A stretch of 64,000 bases of DNA from Deltaproteobacteria bacterium (lineage in GTDB: Bacteria; Myxococcota; Myxococcia; Myxococcales; 40CM-4-68-19), in assembly GCA_005879315.1 (NCBI GenBank), contig VBLC01000046.1:1-64000 (forward strand), in the 5' to 3' direction. Position numbers and translations under genes: made by a program. This document shows, piece by piece, positions 52,481 to 59,962 of the stretch. Below the pieces are notes generated by a model, which did not search any database, was not told the origin of the DNA, and worked only from the letters and a program-made list of their open reading frames with translations. Every line of letters begins with the position of its first letter. Position 1 is the stretch's first letter.

Positions 52481-53500
52481 ATGAGAGGGATGCTGGCAGC
52501 GCTAGCACTGCTCCTCGCGGGGGGAGCGCAGACACCGCGCGACGCGCGACCGCCGGTTGCGCTCATTCCGCTGCGCGCGCTCGGGGTCTCGGCCGAGGTG
52601 GCGAACGCGCTGCAAACCACCCTGCGCAACGAGCTCTCCGCGCTGCCCGAGGCGCACATCCTGCCCGAGAAGGAGATCGCCGAGGCGCTTCGCAAGGAGC
52701 CCGAGTGCGACGCGCACCTCGCCTGCGCCGTTGCCGCGGCGGCGAAGGCCGGGGCGCGGCAGCTCGTGGCGGGAACGGCCAGCCGGCTCGGCAATGCCGT
52801 GGTCATCGATCTCAAGCTCGTCGACGCGCGCAGCGGGCTGGAGCTGCGGCGCGCGACGCGCGCCGTGACGGGATCCCAGGACGTGCTCATCGACGCGCTG
52901 CGAGCGGCCGCGGTGGAACTGCTCGCGCCGCAGCGGTTCGTCGGCTCGCTGCGGGTCGAGGTGCCCGGAGTCTCGGGCGCGATGCTCTTCCTCGACGGCA
53001 GGCCGGTAGGGCAGACGCCGCTCCCCCAGCCCATCGAGGGCCTCGCTCCCGGCCAGCACACGGTGCGCGTCGCTGACGGCGGGATGCGCGAGCTGAGCGC
53101 GTTCATCGACATCCAGTACGGTCAGACCACCGATGCCCGCTTCGATCTGGGGATGGCGCCGCTCCGCACCGTGCCGTTGCCGGCGCTCCCGGCTGCGGGG
53201 TCCTCTTCTCCTCGCAAGTCGTGGATCCGCCCCGCGGCGTACGCCGGTCTCGGAGTCGGTGTGGCCAGCGCGGCCCTGGCGATCTTCCTTCAGGTCAAGG
53301 CCTACTCGACCGCCTCGGATCTGAATCGGCGCGAAGCGGTCAACGGGCTGCGCGCCACCGACGCCGGCAGCTACGCGGAGATCGATCGCCAGGTGAAGGC
53401 CGCCCGTGGCTTGTATGTCGCGGCGGCGATTCTCGGCGCGGCCGGCGGCGGGCTCCTGCTCTGGGACATGAACGCCTTCGGCATCCAGGGCAAGTTCTGA
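52481..53500 (+). CDS. Envelope protein with PEGA-like domain and two membrane segments
   Basis: A 339-residue protein from ATG 52481 (ATG 52490 is also possible; AGGAG lies at 52473-52477). A signal segment (MLAALALLLAGGAQ) leads to a domain similar to TolB-N-like or curli-CsgG-like folds that read VALIPLRALGVSAEVANAL and LVAGTASRLGNAVVIDLKLV. A PEGA-like part follows (SLRVEVPGVSGAMLFLDGRP), then two membrane segments near the end (YAGLGVGVASAALAIFL and LYVAAAILGAAGGGLLLW). This layout recurs in myxobacterial genomes but has no known function. It is divergent from the amidotransferase gene. Confidence 0.78.
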   Translation: MRGMLAALALLLAGGAQTPRDARPPVALIPLRALGVSAEVANALQTTLRNELSALPEAHILPEKEIAEALRKEPECDAHLACAVAAAAKAGARQLVAGTASRLGNAVVIDLKLVDARSGLELRRATRAVTGSQDVLIDALRAAAVELLAPQRFVGSLRVEVPGVSGAMLFLDGRPVGQTPLPQPIEGLAPGQHTVRVADGGMRELSAFIDIQYGQTTDARFDLGMAPLRTVPLPALPAAGSSSPRKSWIRPAAYAGLGVGVASAALAIFLQVKAYSTASDLNRREAVNGLRATDAGSYAEIDRQVKAARGLYVAAAILGAAGGGLLLWDMNAFGIQGKF

Positions 53501-53583
53501 CCCCTCGCCCGGTGCGGCACAAAATCTGGCATCGGTCGGATGGCATGCTACCCTCGGGCAAATTGTCGAGCGGGAGAAAAACC

Positions 53584-54279
53584 GTGCGCGCCGCGCTCTG
53601 CTTCGTCTGCCTCGTCGCCCTCGCGGGATGTCGCAGGCAGAAGGGCCCGGACGCCAACTACGAGAAGGCCGCGCGGATCTACCAGCAGCTCTACGCCTCC
53701 CAGCTGGACGACGCCTACGGCGACCCGCAGATGGATCAAGTGGTGGTCCTGCTGAAGACGGTCGATTCGGCCTCGAGCGACGCGGAAGCCGCGCGGGCGA
53801 TGCTGCACGCCATCGACCACGGCCGGCAGGAGCTGGCCCGCTCTCGCGCCGCGCGCGAAAAGATGGGGGCGGCTGCGGCGGCGAGCGCGCGGACTGCAAT
53901 TTCCAACATCGATCCCACCAAGGTGCTGGCTGCTTCCGAGCCGGACGCCGGCCCTGCGCAGGATCCCTACGGCCCAGGGGCGCCGGTCGCCGAGATCAAC
54001 ACGGCGAGCGGCGGCTGCCTGGCTGAGTTCGAGCCTTTCCAGGAGCAACGCACCGGCGTGAGCGGCTCGGTGTATCGGATGACCAAGTCGCCGGGTTGCA
54101 TGGACAAGCTCCCCGGGTACGTCGGGCAGGCAGTGCTGGTGGTGGACGGCCGCGTCTACCGCCGCATCCCCGACTTCGAACCGACACCGATCGCTCCCCC
54201 GCCGCAACTCCTCGTGCCCGACGCCGGCGCCCCCGCGCGAGCGCCTGCTCCTGCGCCCGCTCCGGACGCCGGCGAGTAA
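53584..54279 (+). CDS. Lipoprotein with DAG-rich tail, unknown function
   Basis: A 231-residue predicted lipoprotein. GTG 53584, with GGGAG 7 nt upstream, gives MRAALCFVCLVALAGCRRQ with lipobox LAGC; ATG 53545 is an alternative in-frame start. The middle is helical (ARIYQQLYASQLDDAYGDPQ). A segment with two Cys (GGCLAEFEPF and SPGCMDKLPG) could hold a disulfide. The end is Pro/Ala-rich with PDAG repeats, shared with the small secreted protein at 56501-56647. Not recognised. A TGC-TACCCT extended -10 lies at 53546-53554. Confidence 0.72.
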   Translation: MRAALCFVCLVALAGCRRQKGPDANYEKAARIYQQLYASQLDDAYGDPQMDQVVVLLKTVDSASSDAEAARAMLHAIDHGRQELARSRAAREKMGAAAAASARTAISNIDPTKVLAASEPDAGPAQDPYGPGAPVAEINTASGGCLAEFEPFQEQRTGVSGSVYRMTKSPGCMDKLPGYVGQAVLVVDGRVYRRIPDFEPTPIAPPPQLLVPDAGAPARAPAPAPAPDAGE

Positions 54280-54324
54280 GCCTTCTGGCGCGCCTCGGGG
54301 CGGCCTGCTACATCACTCGGCCCG

Positions 54325-55218
54325 ATGGCCGAGCTCTCCTATACGCTGCTGCGCCTCTTGCCCAAGAACACTCTCAGCCGTGCGCTGGGAGCGGCATGCC
54401 GGGTGAGAACTCCGCGGCCGATGGTCAAGGCGGCGATCCGCGCCTTCGTCCGCAAATACGGGGTCGACGAGAGCGAGGCGGAGCGGCCGATCGAGGAGTA
54501 CCCGACGTTCAGCGAATTCTTCACCCGGCGGCTGAAGCCTGGCGCGCGGCCGATCGCGCCCGGGCCGGGAGCGGTCTCGCCGGTCGACGGGACGCTGGGA
54601 GAGCTCGGCGACATCGTCGAGGCGCGCCTCTACCAGGCCAAGGGCAAGCACTACACGCTCGCAGAGCTGATCGGCGGCCCCGATGCGGAGGAGGACGCGC
54701 GGCGATTCGCCGGCGGCAGCTTCTGCACCATCTACCTTGCTCCCTACAACTATCACCGCATCCACGCGCCGCTCGGCGGAGAGATCACCGGCTACGTCAA
54801 CATGCCCGGCAAGCTCTGGCCGGTGAATCCGCTCGGCGTGCGCAACGTCGAGAAGCTCTTCTGCGTCAATGAGCGGCTGACGACCTTCCTCGAGACGCCC
54901 CGCGGCGCGGCCGCGGTGGTGGCGGTGGGCGCGACCAATGTGGGCCGCATCCGCGCCGTCTACGACGACGTCGTCACCAACGTGAAACGCACCCGCCAGG
55001 CCGCGCGCAAGATCTACCAGAAGCCCATCCCCATCGAGAAAGGCGGCGAGCTGGCCATCTTCGAGATGGGATCGACCGTGGTGGCGCTCTTCGCTCCCGG
55101 ACTGAAGCTGGCCGAACGTCTGGCCCCGGGGCAGCCGATCAAGCTCGGCGAGGCGCTCGAGCCGGAGGAGCGGGCTTCGCCCGCGACGGGCGGAGGCGAG
55201 GCCGGAGCACGTCGATGA
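54325..55218 (+). CDS. psd: Phosphatidylserine decarboxylase proenzyme
   Basis: Makes phosphatidylethanolamine at the inner membrane. The 297-residue protein has YPTFSEFFTRRLKPGARPI, SPVDGTLGELGDI, NYHRIHAPLGGEITGYVNMP and the self-cleavage site in FEMGSTVVALFAPG, where Ser becomes the pyruvoyl group of the alpha chain. Length is that of the type with one membrane-associated N-terminus. ATG 54325 has no ribosome binding site; TGC-TACATC ends 10 nt before it. The stop codon overlaps hisS by 4 nt. Confidence 0.93.
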   Translation: MAELSYTLLRLLPKNTLSRALGAACRVRTPRPMVKAAIRAFVRKYGVDESEAERPIEEYPTFSEFFTRRLKPGARPIAPGPGAVSPVDGTLGELGDIVEARLYQAKGKHYTLAELIGGPDAEEDARRFAGGSFCTIYLAPYNYHRIHAPLGGEITGYVNMPGKLWPVNPLGVRNVEKLFCVNERLTTFLETPRGAAAVVAVGATNVGRIRAVYDDVVTNVKRTRQAARKIYQKPIPIEKGGELAIFEMGSTVVALFAPGLKLAERLAPGQPIKLGEALEPEERASPATGGGEAGARR

Positions 55219-56504
55219 GCGAGAAGATCCGCGGCGTGAAGGGCACCCGCGACGTCCTGCCCATCGACACCTACCTGAAGGACAAAGACCCGTGGGTGCG
55301 CGTCGGCCACCTTCAACTGATCGAGCGAACCGCGCGCGAGCTCTTTCCCCTCTACGGCTACCGCGAGGCGCGCACGCCGATCCTCGAGCGGACCGACCTG
55401 TTCGTCCGCGGCATCGGGCAGGAGACCGACATCGTCGGCAAGGAGATGTACACCTTCGACGACAAGGGCGAGTCGCTCACGCTGCGCCCCGAGAACACGG
55501 CGTCGATCGTGCGCGCCTACCTGGAGCACAACGTCAACCAGCAGGAGCCGGAGACGAAGTGGTGGTACCTGGCGCCGATGTTCCGCCGCGAGCGGCAGCA
55601 GCGCGGGCGCTATCGGCAATTCACGCAGATCGGCGTCGAGGCCCTGGGGAATCCGGGTCCGCGCATCGACGCCGAGCAGATCGAGCTTCTCGACCGGTGG
55701 CTGCGCAAGCTCGGCATCGCCTTCGAGATGCACCTCAATACCCTGGGCGACCAGAATTGCCGGCCGAACTATCGCGAGGCCCTGCAGAAGTATTTGCGCT
55801 CGCGGATCGACGAGCTCTGCGCGGACTGCAAGAAGCGGGTCGAGACGAACCCCATCCGCGTGCTCGACTGCAAGAATCCGGGCTGTGCCGAAGTCGCGGC
55901 GCAGGCCCCGAAGATGGAGCAGTTCCTCTGCGATGCTTGCCGGGCGCACTTCGCCGGCGTGCAGGAGACGCTGCAGCGGCTCGGAGTGGCGACGGTGATC
56001 GATCCGAGGCTGGTGCGCGGTCTCGATTACTACACGCGCACCGCGTACGAGGCGATCGTTCCTTCCGGGCTCGGCTCGCAGAGCACGGTCGCCGGCGGCG
56101 GGCGCTACGATGGCCTGGTGAAAGAGCTGGGCGGCCCCGACGTTCCCGGCATCGGCTTCGCCGCCGGCGTGGAGCGGATGGCGCTTCTTCTCGCGCAGCA
56201 AGGCAAGGAGGAGACGGTGCGGCCGGTGGTCTTCTTCGCGTCCCTCGGGCCCGCTGAAGAGGCCCGCGCGGACCGGCTGGCGCAACAGCTGCGCGCCGCC
56301 GGCATCGCGGCCGAGGTCAGCTTCCGCAAGTCGAATCCGGGGAACCTGCTCAAGCGGGCCGACGCGCTCGGCGCCCGCTTCGCGCTGGTGCTCGGCGAGC
56401 AGGAGCTACAGACCGGCCGCGCGAAATTGAAAGAGCTGAAGACGGGCGCGCAGCACGAAGTGGCGCTCGACGACCTGGTGCGGGCGGTGAAGGAGTTGCC
56501 GTGA
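55215..56504 (+). CDS. hisS: Histidyl-tRNA synthetase
   Basis: Class II synthetase that charges tRNA(His). The 429-residue protein has motif 1 (YREARTPILERTDLFVRGIG), motif 2 (MFRRERQQRGRYRQFTQIG), the His-specific LVRGLDYYTRTAYE and motif 3 (GIGFAAGVERMALLL). The C-terminal anticodon-binding domain follows (VVFFASLGPAEEA, FALVLGEQELQTG). ATG 55215 overlaps psd. Its stop codon overlaps a 48-codon gene for a small secreted protein. Confidence 0.96.
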   Translation: MSEKIRGVKGTRDVLPIDTYLKDKDPWVRVGHLQLIERTARELFPLYGYREARTPILERTDLFVRGIGQETDIVGKEMYTFDDKGESLTLRPENTASIVRAYLEHNVNQQEPETKWWYLAPMFRRERQQRGRYRQFTQIGVEALGNPGPRIDAEQIELLDRWLRKLGIAFEMHLNTLGDQNCRPNYREALQKYLRSRIDELCADCKKRVETNPIRVLDCKNPGCAEVAAQAPKMEQFLCDACRAHFAGVQETLQRLGVATVIDPRLVRGLDYYTRTAYEAIVPSGLGSQSTVAGGGRYDGLVKELGGPDVPGIGFAAGVERMALLLAQQGKEETVRPVVFFASLGPAEEARADRLAQQLRAAGIAAEVSFRKSNPGNLLKRADALGARFALVLGEQELQTGRAKLKELKTGAQHEVALDDLVRAVKELP

Positions 56505-56647
56505 CCCGCGTCCTTCTCGCAGCGCTCCTCGGTTTGCTCTCCGTCGCCGCGCTGGCCAGAGAGCCGCGCTTTCTCGGTCCGCCGGTGAAGAAGCCCGACG
56601 CCGGTACGCTCGACGCCGGGCCGGAAGACGCCGGCGACGCGAACTAG
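56501..56647 (+). CDS. Small secreted protein with DAG repeats
   Basis: A 48-residue product read directly after hisS: GTG 56501 overlaps the hisS stop codon (GTGA), as in many true coupled genes of this window. The start MTRVLLAALLGLLSVAALAR is a clear signal peptide. The mature part of about 28 residues is Pro/Asp-rich (KKPDAGTLDAG, EDAGDAN). The DAG repeat also occurs in the lipoprotein at 53584-54279. The stop codon abuts the stop codon of the convergent cNMP-binding gene. Function unknown. Confidence 0.6.
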   Translation: MTRVLLAALLGLLSVAALAREPRFLGPPVKKPDAGTLDAGPEDAGDAN

Positions 56648-57064
56648 CTATTTCTTGCTGGTCTCGCGCAAGCGGCGGGTGAGCACCTTCATCACGCCCA
56701 TGGCGATCTCGGGCCGCTCGCTGAGGATGTCGCGAAAGTCATCGCGGCCGATCTTGAGCACGACCGCGTCCTCCACCGCCGTCACGCTGGCGGAGCGCGG
56801 CTCGAAGTCGAGCACCGCCATCTCGCCGAAGACGTCGCGCACTCCCAGGCGGACCAGCTCCTTGTCGCCCTTGTGCACCTTCACCTTGCCCTCGACGATC
56901 AGGTAGAGCGCGTCGCCCGGCTCGCCCTCGGCGAAGACGCGATCGCCCGAGGCGAGCGGCTGCTCTTGGGCGATCTCGGCGATCTGCGCCAGCTCCTCGG
57001 AGGGCAGGGCGCGGAAGAGATCGATCGACTTGAGAAAGAGAACTTTCTCGACGGTGGAGATCAC
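56648..57064 (-). CDS. Stand-alone cyclic-nucleotide-binding domain protein
   Basis: A 138-residue protein made of one cNMP-binding domain and no DNA-binding domain: VEKVLFLKSIDLFRALPSEE, the beta-roll with GDRVFAEGEPGDALYLIVEG, and VFGEMAVLDFEPRSASVTA, which is the phosphate-binding cassette with Glu and Arg. The GTG start at 57064 overlaps the stop codon of the transporter-like gene, so the two are probably co-translated; the longer frame to 57310 is a shadow. This suggests it gates or anchors that transporter. Ligand (cAMP, cGMP or none) is not known. Confidence 0.86.
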   Translation of the reverse strand: MISTVEKVLFLKSIDLFRALPSEELAQIAEIAQEQPLASGDRVFAEGEPGDALYLIVEGKVKVHKGDKELVRLGVRDVFGEMAVLDFEPRSASVTAVEDAVVLKIGRDDFRDILSERPEIAMGVMKVLTRRLRETSKK

Positions 57065-59931
57065 GCGATCGCCCGCCGCTCCCGCAAGAGCGCGCGCACG
57101 GTGTGGGCCACCGAGGCGGCGGGATCGTCGGCGAGCGGCGCCAAGAGGCGGGGCGCCTCGCCGGGAGCGGCGCGCGCCAAGGCCAGCGCAGCCGCCTGGC
57201 GCAACGGCGCGGCGGAGGAGCGCAGTGCCGTCTGCAGGGGACTGGCCAGCGCCGGAAGCGGAAGCCCGGGCGCATCGAGCGTCCACCGCGCCGTGCAGGC
57301 CGCGACCCATTGCCCCGACTCGCTGGAGATGAGCGCCGCGACCAGGTCGTGGAGCGGCCGCGCGTCGGGCAGCACCGCGTCGCCGCGCCGCTTCACTTCA
57401 TCGAGCGCAGCGAGCACCAGCCGCTTCCAGGGCTCGGGGACCGCATTGTCGAGCACCTCGATGGCGTTGCCGCGCGCGACCGCCAGCTCCGACCGGAGGT
57501 TCTCCGCCACGACGTCGAGACGAACTTCGGGCAGGAGAACCTCGAGCAGGAGCAGCGACTGGAGCACGCGCGCGTCGCGCTCTTCCAGGAGCGAGACTGC
57601 CAGGAGCTCGCCGGTGGTGCGCGGCGCCGCGCCCGGCGGGGGAAGCGGCAGGGTGAGCTTCTTGAAGCTGCCCAGCGCGACGCGCGCGGCGCGCAGCTCG
57701 GAATGGACGCCTGCCTCGACGCGCGCAGTGTCGATCCAGATGCCGCGCCGCCGGCGAGTGACGCGCGAGAGAGCGCGCGCCACCGCCTTGCGCACCTCCG
57801 GCTGCTGCGAGACCAGCGCCGTCACCAGCAGGGAGGCGGCCTCGCGCGTGCCCAGCCGCTGCAGCACCAGCGCCACGCCGCGGCGGCAATCGACGTGCGC
57901 GGCTTCGTCGAGAAGGATGGGCCGCAGCTGTTCCTCGACGCCGGGCCCGAACAGAGCGAGAGCGCTGGCCGCCTCCAACATCGTCTCTCGCCGCTGGAAC
58001 TGCTCGACCAGGGCGGGGATCAGCTCGGAGGTGCGCAGCTTTCCGGCGGCGGCGATGGCGCGGCGCCGCACCATCGGATCTGGGTCGCGCAGGAACACGA
58101 GCAGCGGGCGGAAGAATCCGCGCACGCCGATGCTCCCCAGCGCTTCGGCGGCGGCGGCGCGGTCGCGCGGGTCCTCCGCGGAGAGCAGCTGCTTGAGGGG
58201 CTCGGCTGCGGCGAGCACGCCGTCGAGGCCGGCGTGGCGGATGAGCGCCACGGCGGCGGCAGCGCGCACCACCGCTCCGTTGCTGGAGTCGAGGAACGGA
58301 AGCACGTAGGGCACCGCTGCGTCCTGCTCGATGGCGCAGACCGCGCCCAGCGCAGCGGCGCGCACCTCCGGAACCGGGTCGTGCAACAGCACGCGCATCT
58401 CGGGGAGCGCCTCGGCTTCCTTCCGCTCGCCCAGCTGCTGAAGGGCGGCGGAGCGGACGCGCGCATCGCCGTGATCGAGCAGCTGGCGCAACTCCGGCAA
58501 GAAATTGATGCTCTGCGCGTGTTGTTCGACCAGCGTCAGCGCATGCAGCACCGTGGCCGGGTCGCCGCGCAGCGCCGTGCGCAGCGCGCGAAGGGTCGCC
58601 TCGTTGACCCCGGAGAAGGCGGTCCCGGAGAGGTCGAGGTGGCGCCTTTCGAGCGACTCGACCAGGCTGTGCACGTACTCGCCGCGCGCCCGCAAGAGGA
58701 GCAGCACCCAGAGAACCACGAGCAGGAGCACCGCCGCCGTCAACGGGCGGCCGCTCCCTCCGTACTGCTTGTAGAAGAGCAGCACCGCGCCGGTGAGGGC
58801 CACTGCCGTCGGCTTGAGCACGCCGTCGATGAACGCCTTGGCGCGCCCGCGGACGTGCGGCTGCACCGGCACGTAGAGGAGCTGCATCGAGGCGTCGTTG
58901 ATGGTGTAGCGGAAGATGGTGTCGGAGCCCTTGGCGAGCGAGCTGACGAAGAGGCCGGGCGAAGGAACCGCGGCCGCGAAAGAAGAGCCGGCAGCGAGCC
59001 CGACCGGGAGCGGCAAGAGCGAGGCGAGGATGCCGTAGCGCTCCAGCACCCGGCCGGTGATCCAGATCTGCACCGCCAACGCCACGCCGCCGCAGACGCC
59101 GTAGAAGCGGCCGAAGTATCCCGCGAGCTCGTTCTGCTGCAGCACCGAGGCGGCGGAGAGCTTGAACTGGAAGTCGACGATGGTGACCGCTGCCGCGCTG
59201 ATCGCGCCGATCAGCGCGACGAGCGTGAGGTGGCGATTGCTCATGAAGGCGAGCCCGGCGCGGGAGAGCACCGGGGCCCTGCGAGGCGGCATTCCTCTTC
59301 GGGCGCCGACGGAGGCCGCGGCTGCGAGCCTCGACCCGGCCCGGGCGAAGAGGGCGCAGAGGAGGAGCTGGGCCACCATGATCCAGAGCAGATTGGTGGC
59401 GCCGAAGGTCTTCGCCTCGCCGGCGATGAGCAAGCCGAAGACGACGTTGGCGAGCGTGCCGCCGCCGCCGATGAGGCCGAAGAGCCGCTTGGCTTCGCGC
59501 GCGTGGAAGACGTCGTTGGCCATGGTCCAGAACTGGATCACGACCAAAGAGCCCATCGCCTCCACGAAGATGTAGAGCGCGTAATAGATGAAGGTGCCGC
59601 CGCCGCCAAGGTTGAAGGCGGCCCAGAAGGCGGCGCAGAGCACGGCGGAGATTGCGGCGCAGGCGGAGTTGAGAGTTCCGCGCCGGACCTTGTCGGCGAT
59701 GCGGGCGTAGCCGTAGGAGACCAGGACGATGGCGAGCGAGCTCCAGACGTACATTCCGGCGAGCCGCTCGCGGGGCACGTTGGCGAGGAAGAGCGCGTCG
59801 CGGAGCGATCGGCCCACTACCACGGCCCCCACCGCGCTGGCGGCATAGGCCGCCATCAGCGCAACGCGCCGCTGCTCGCCGGGCCGGATGCGGAGTCCGG
59901 CCTCGAGCGCTCGTTCCAGCCTGCTGGCCAT
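57061..59931 (-). CDS. ATP/ADP-translocase-like (MFS) protein fused to HEAT repeats
   Basis: A 956-residue protein. Residues about 20-430 carry some eleven or twelve membrane segments resembling nucleotide transporters of the Npt/TLC type (RSLRDALFLANVPRERLAG, FVEAMGSLVVIQFWTMANDV, KRLFGLIGGGGTLANVVFGL). From about 440 to the end are HEAT-type helical repeats (LLDHGDARVRSAALQQLG, LLHDPVPEVRAAALGAV, FLRDPDPMVRRRAIAAAGKL). Free-living bacteria have such fusions with unknown substrate, so nucleotide transport is only a family inference. TAGTCT ends 9 nt before ATG 59931. It is coupled to a cNMP-binding protein and lies 31 bases after the peptidase-barrel gene. Confidence 0.85.
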   Translation of the reverse strand: MASRLERALEAGLRIRPGEQRRVALMAAYAASAVGAVVVGRSLRDALFLANVPRERLAGMYVWSSLAIVLVSYGYARIADKVRRGTLNSACAAISAVLCAAFWAAFNLGGGGTFIYYALYIFVEAMGSLVVIQFWTMANDVFHAREAKRLFGLIGGGGTLANVVFGLLIAGEAKTFGATNLLWIMVAQLLLCALFARAGSRLAAAASVGARRGMPPRRAPVLSRAGLAFMSNRHLTLVALIGAISAAAVTIVDFQFKLSAASVLQQNELAGYFGRFYGVCGGVALAVQIWITGRVLERYGILASLLPLPVGLAAGSSFAAAVPSPGLFVSSLAKGSDTIFRYTINDASMQLLYVPVQPHVRGRAKAFIDGVLKPTAVALTGAVLLFYKQYGGSGRPLTAAVLLLVVLWVLLLLRARGEYVHSLVESLERRHLDLSGTAFSGVNEATLRALRTALRGDPATVLHALTLVEQHAQSINFLPELRQLLDHGDARVRSAALQQLGERKEAEALPEMRVLLHDPVPEVRAAALGAVCAIEQDAAVPYVLPFLDSSNGAVVRAAAAVALIRHAGLDGVLAAAEPLKQLLSAEDPRDRAAAAEALGSIGVRGFFRPLLVFLRDPDPMVRRRAIAAAGKLRTSELIPALVEQFQRRETMLEAASALALFGPGVEEQLRPILLDEAAHVDCRRGVALVLQRLGTREAASLLVTALVSQQPEVRKAVARALSRVTRRRRGIWIDTARVEAGVHSELRAARVALGSFKKLTLPLPPPGAAPRTTGELLAVSLLEERDARVLQSLLLLEVLLPEVRLDVVAENLRSELAVARGNAIEVLDNAVPEPWKRLVLAALDEVKRRGDAVLPDARPLHDLVAALISSESGQWVAACTARWTLDAPGLPLPALASPLQTALRSSAAPLRQAAALALARAAPGEAPRLLAPLADDPAASVAHTVRALLRERRAIA

Positions 59932-59962
59932 GCGCGGACGAGACTACCCGATCGGACCGCCC

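Noticed and set aside
53527-53547. Sigma54-type promoter before the lipoprotein gene
   Set aside because: TGGCAT is present but the GG-GC spacing needed for sigma54 is not met.
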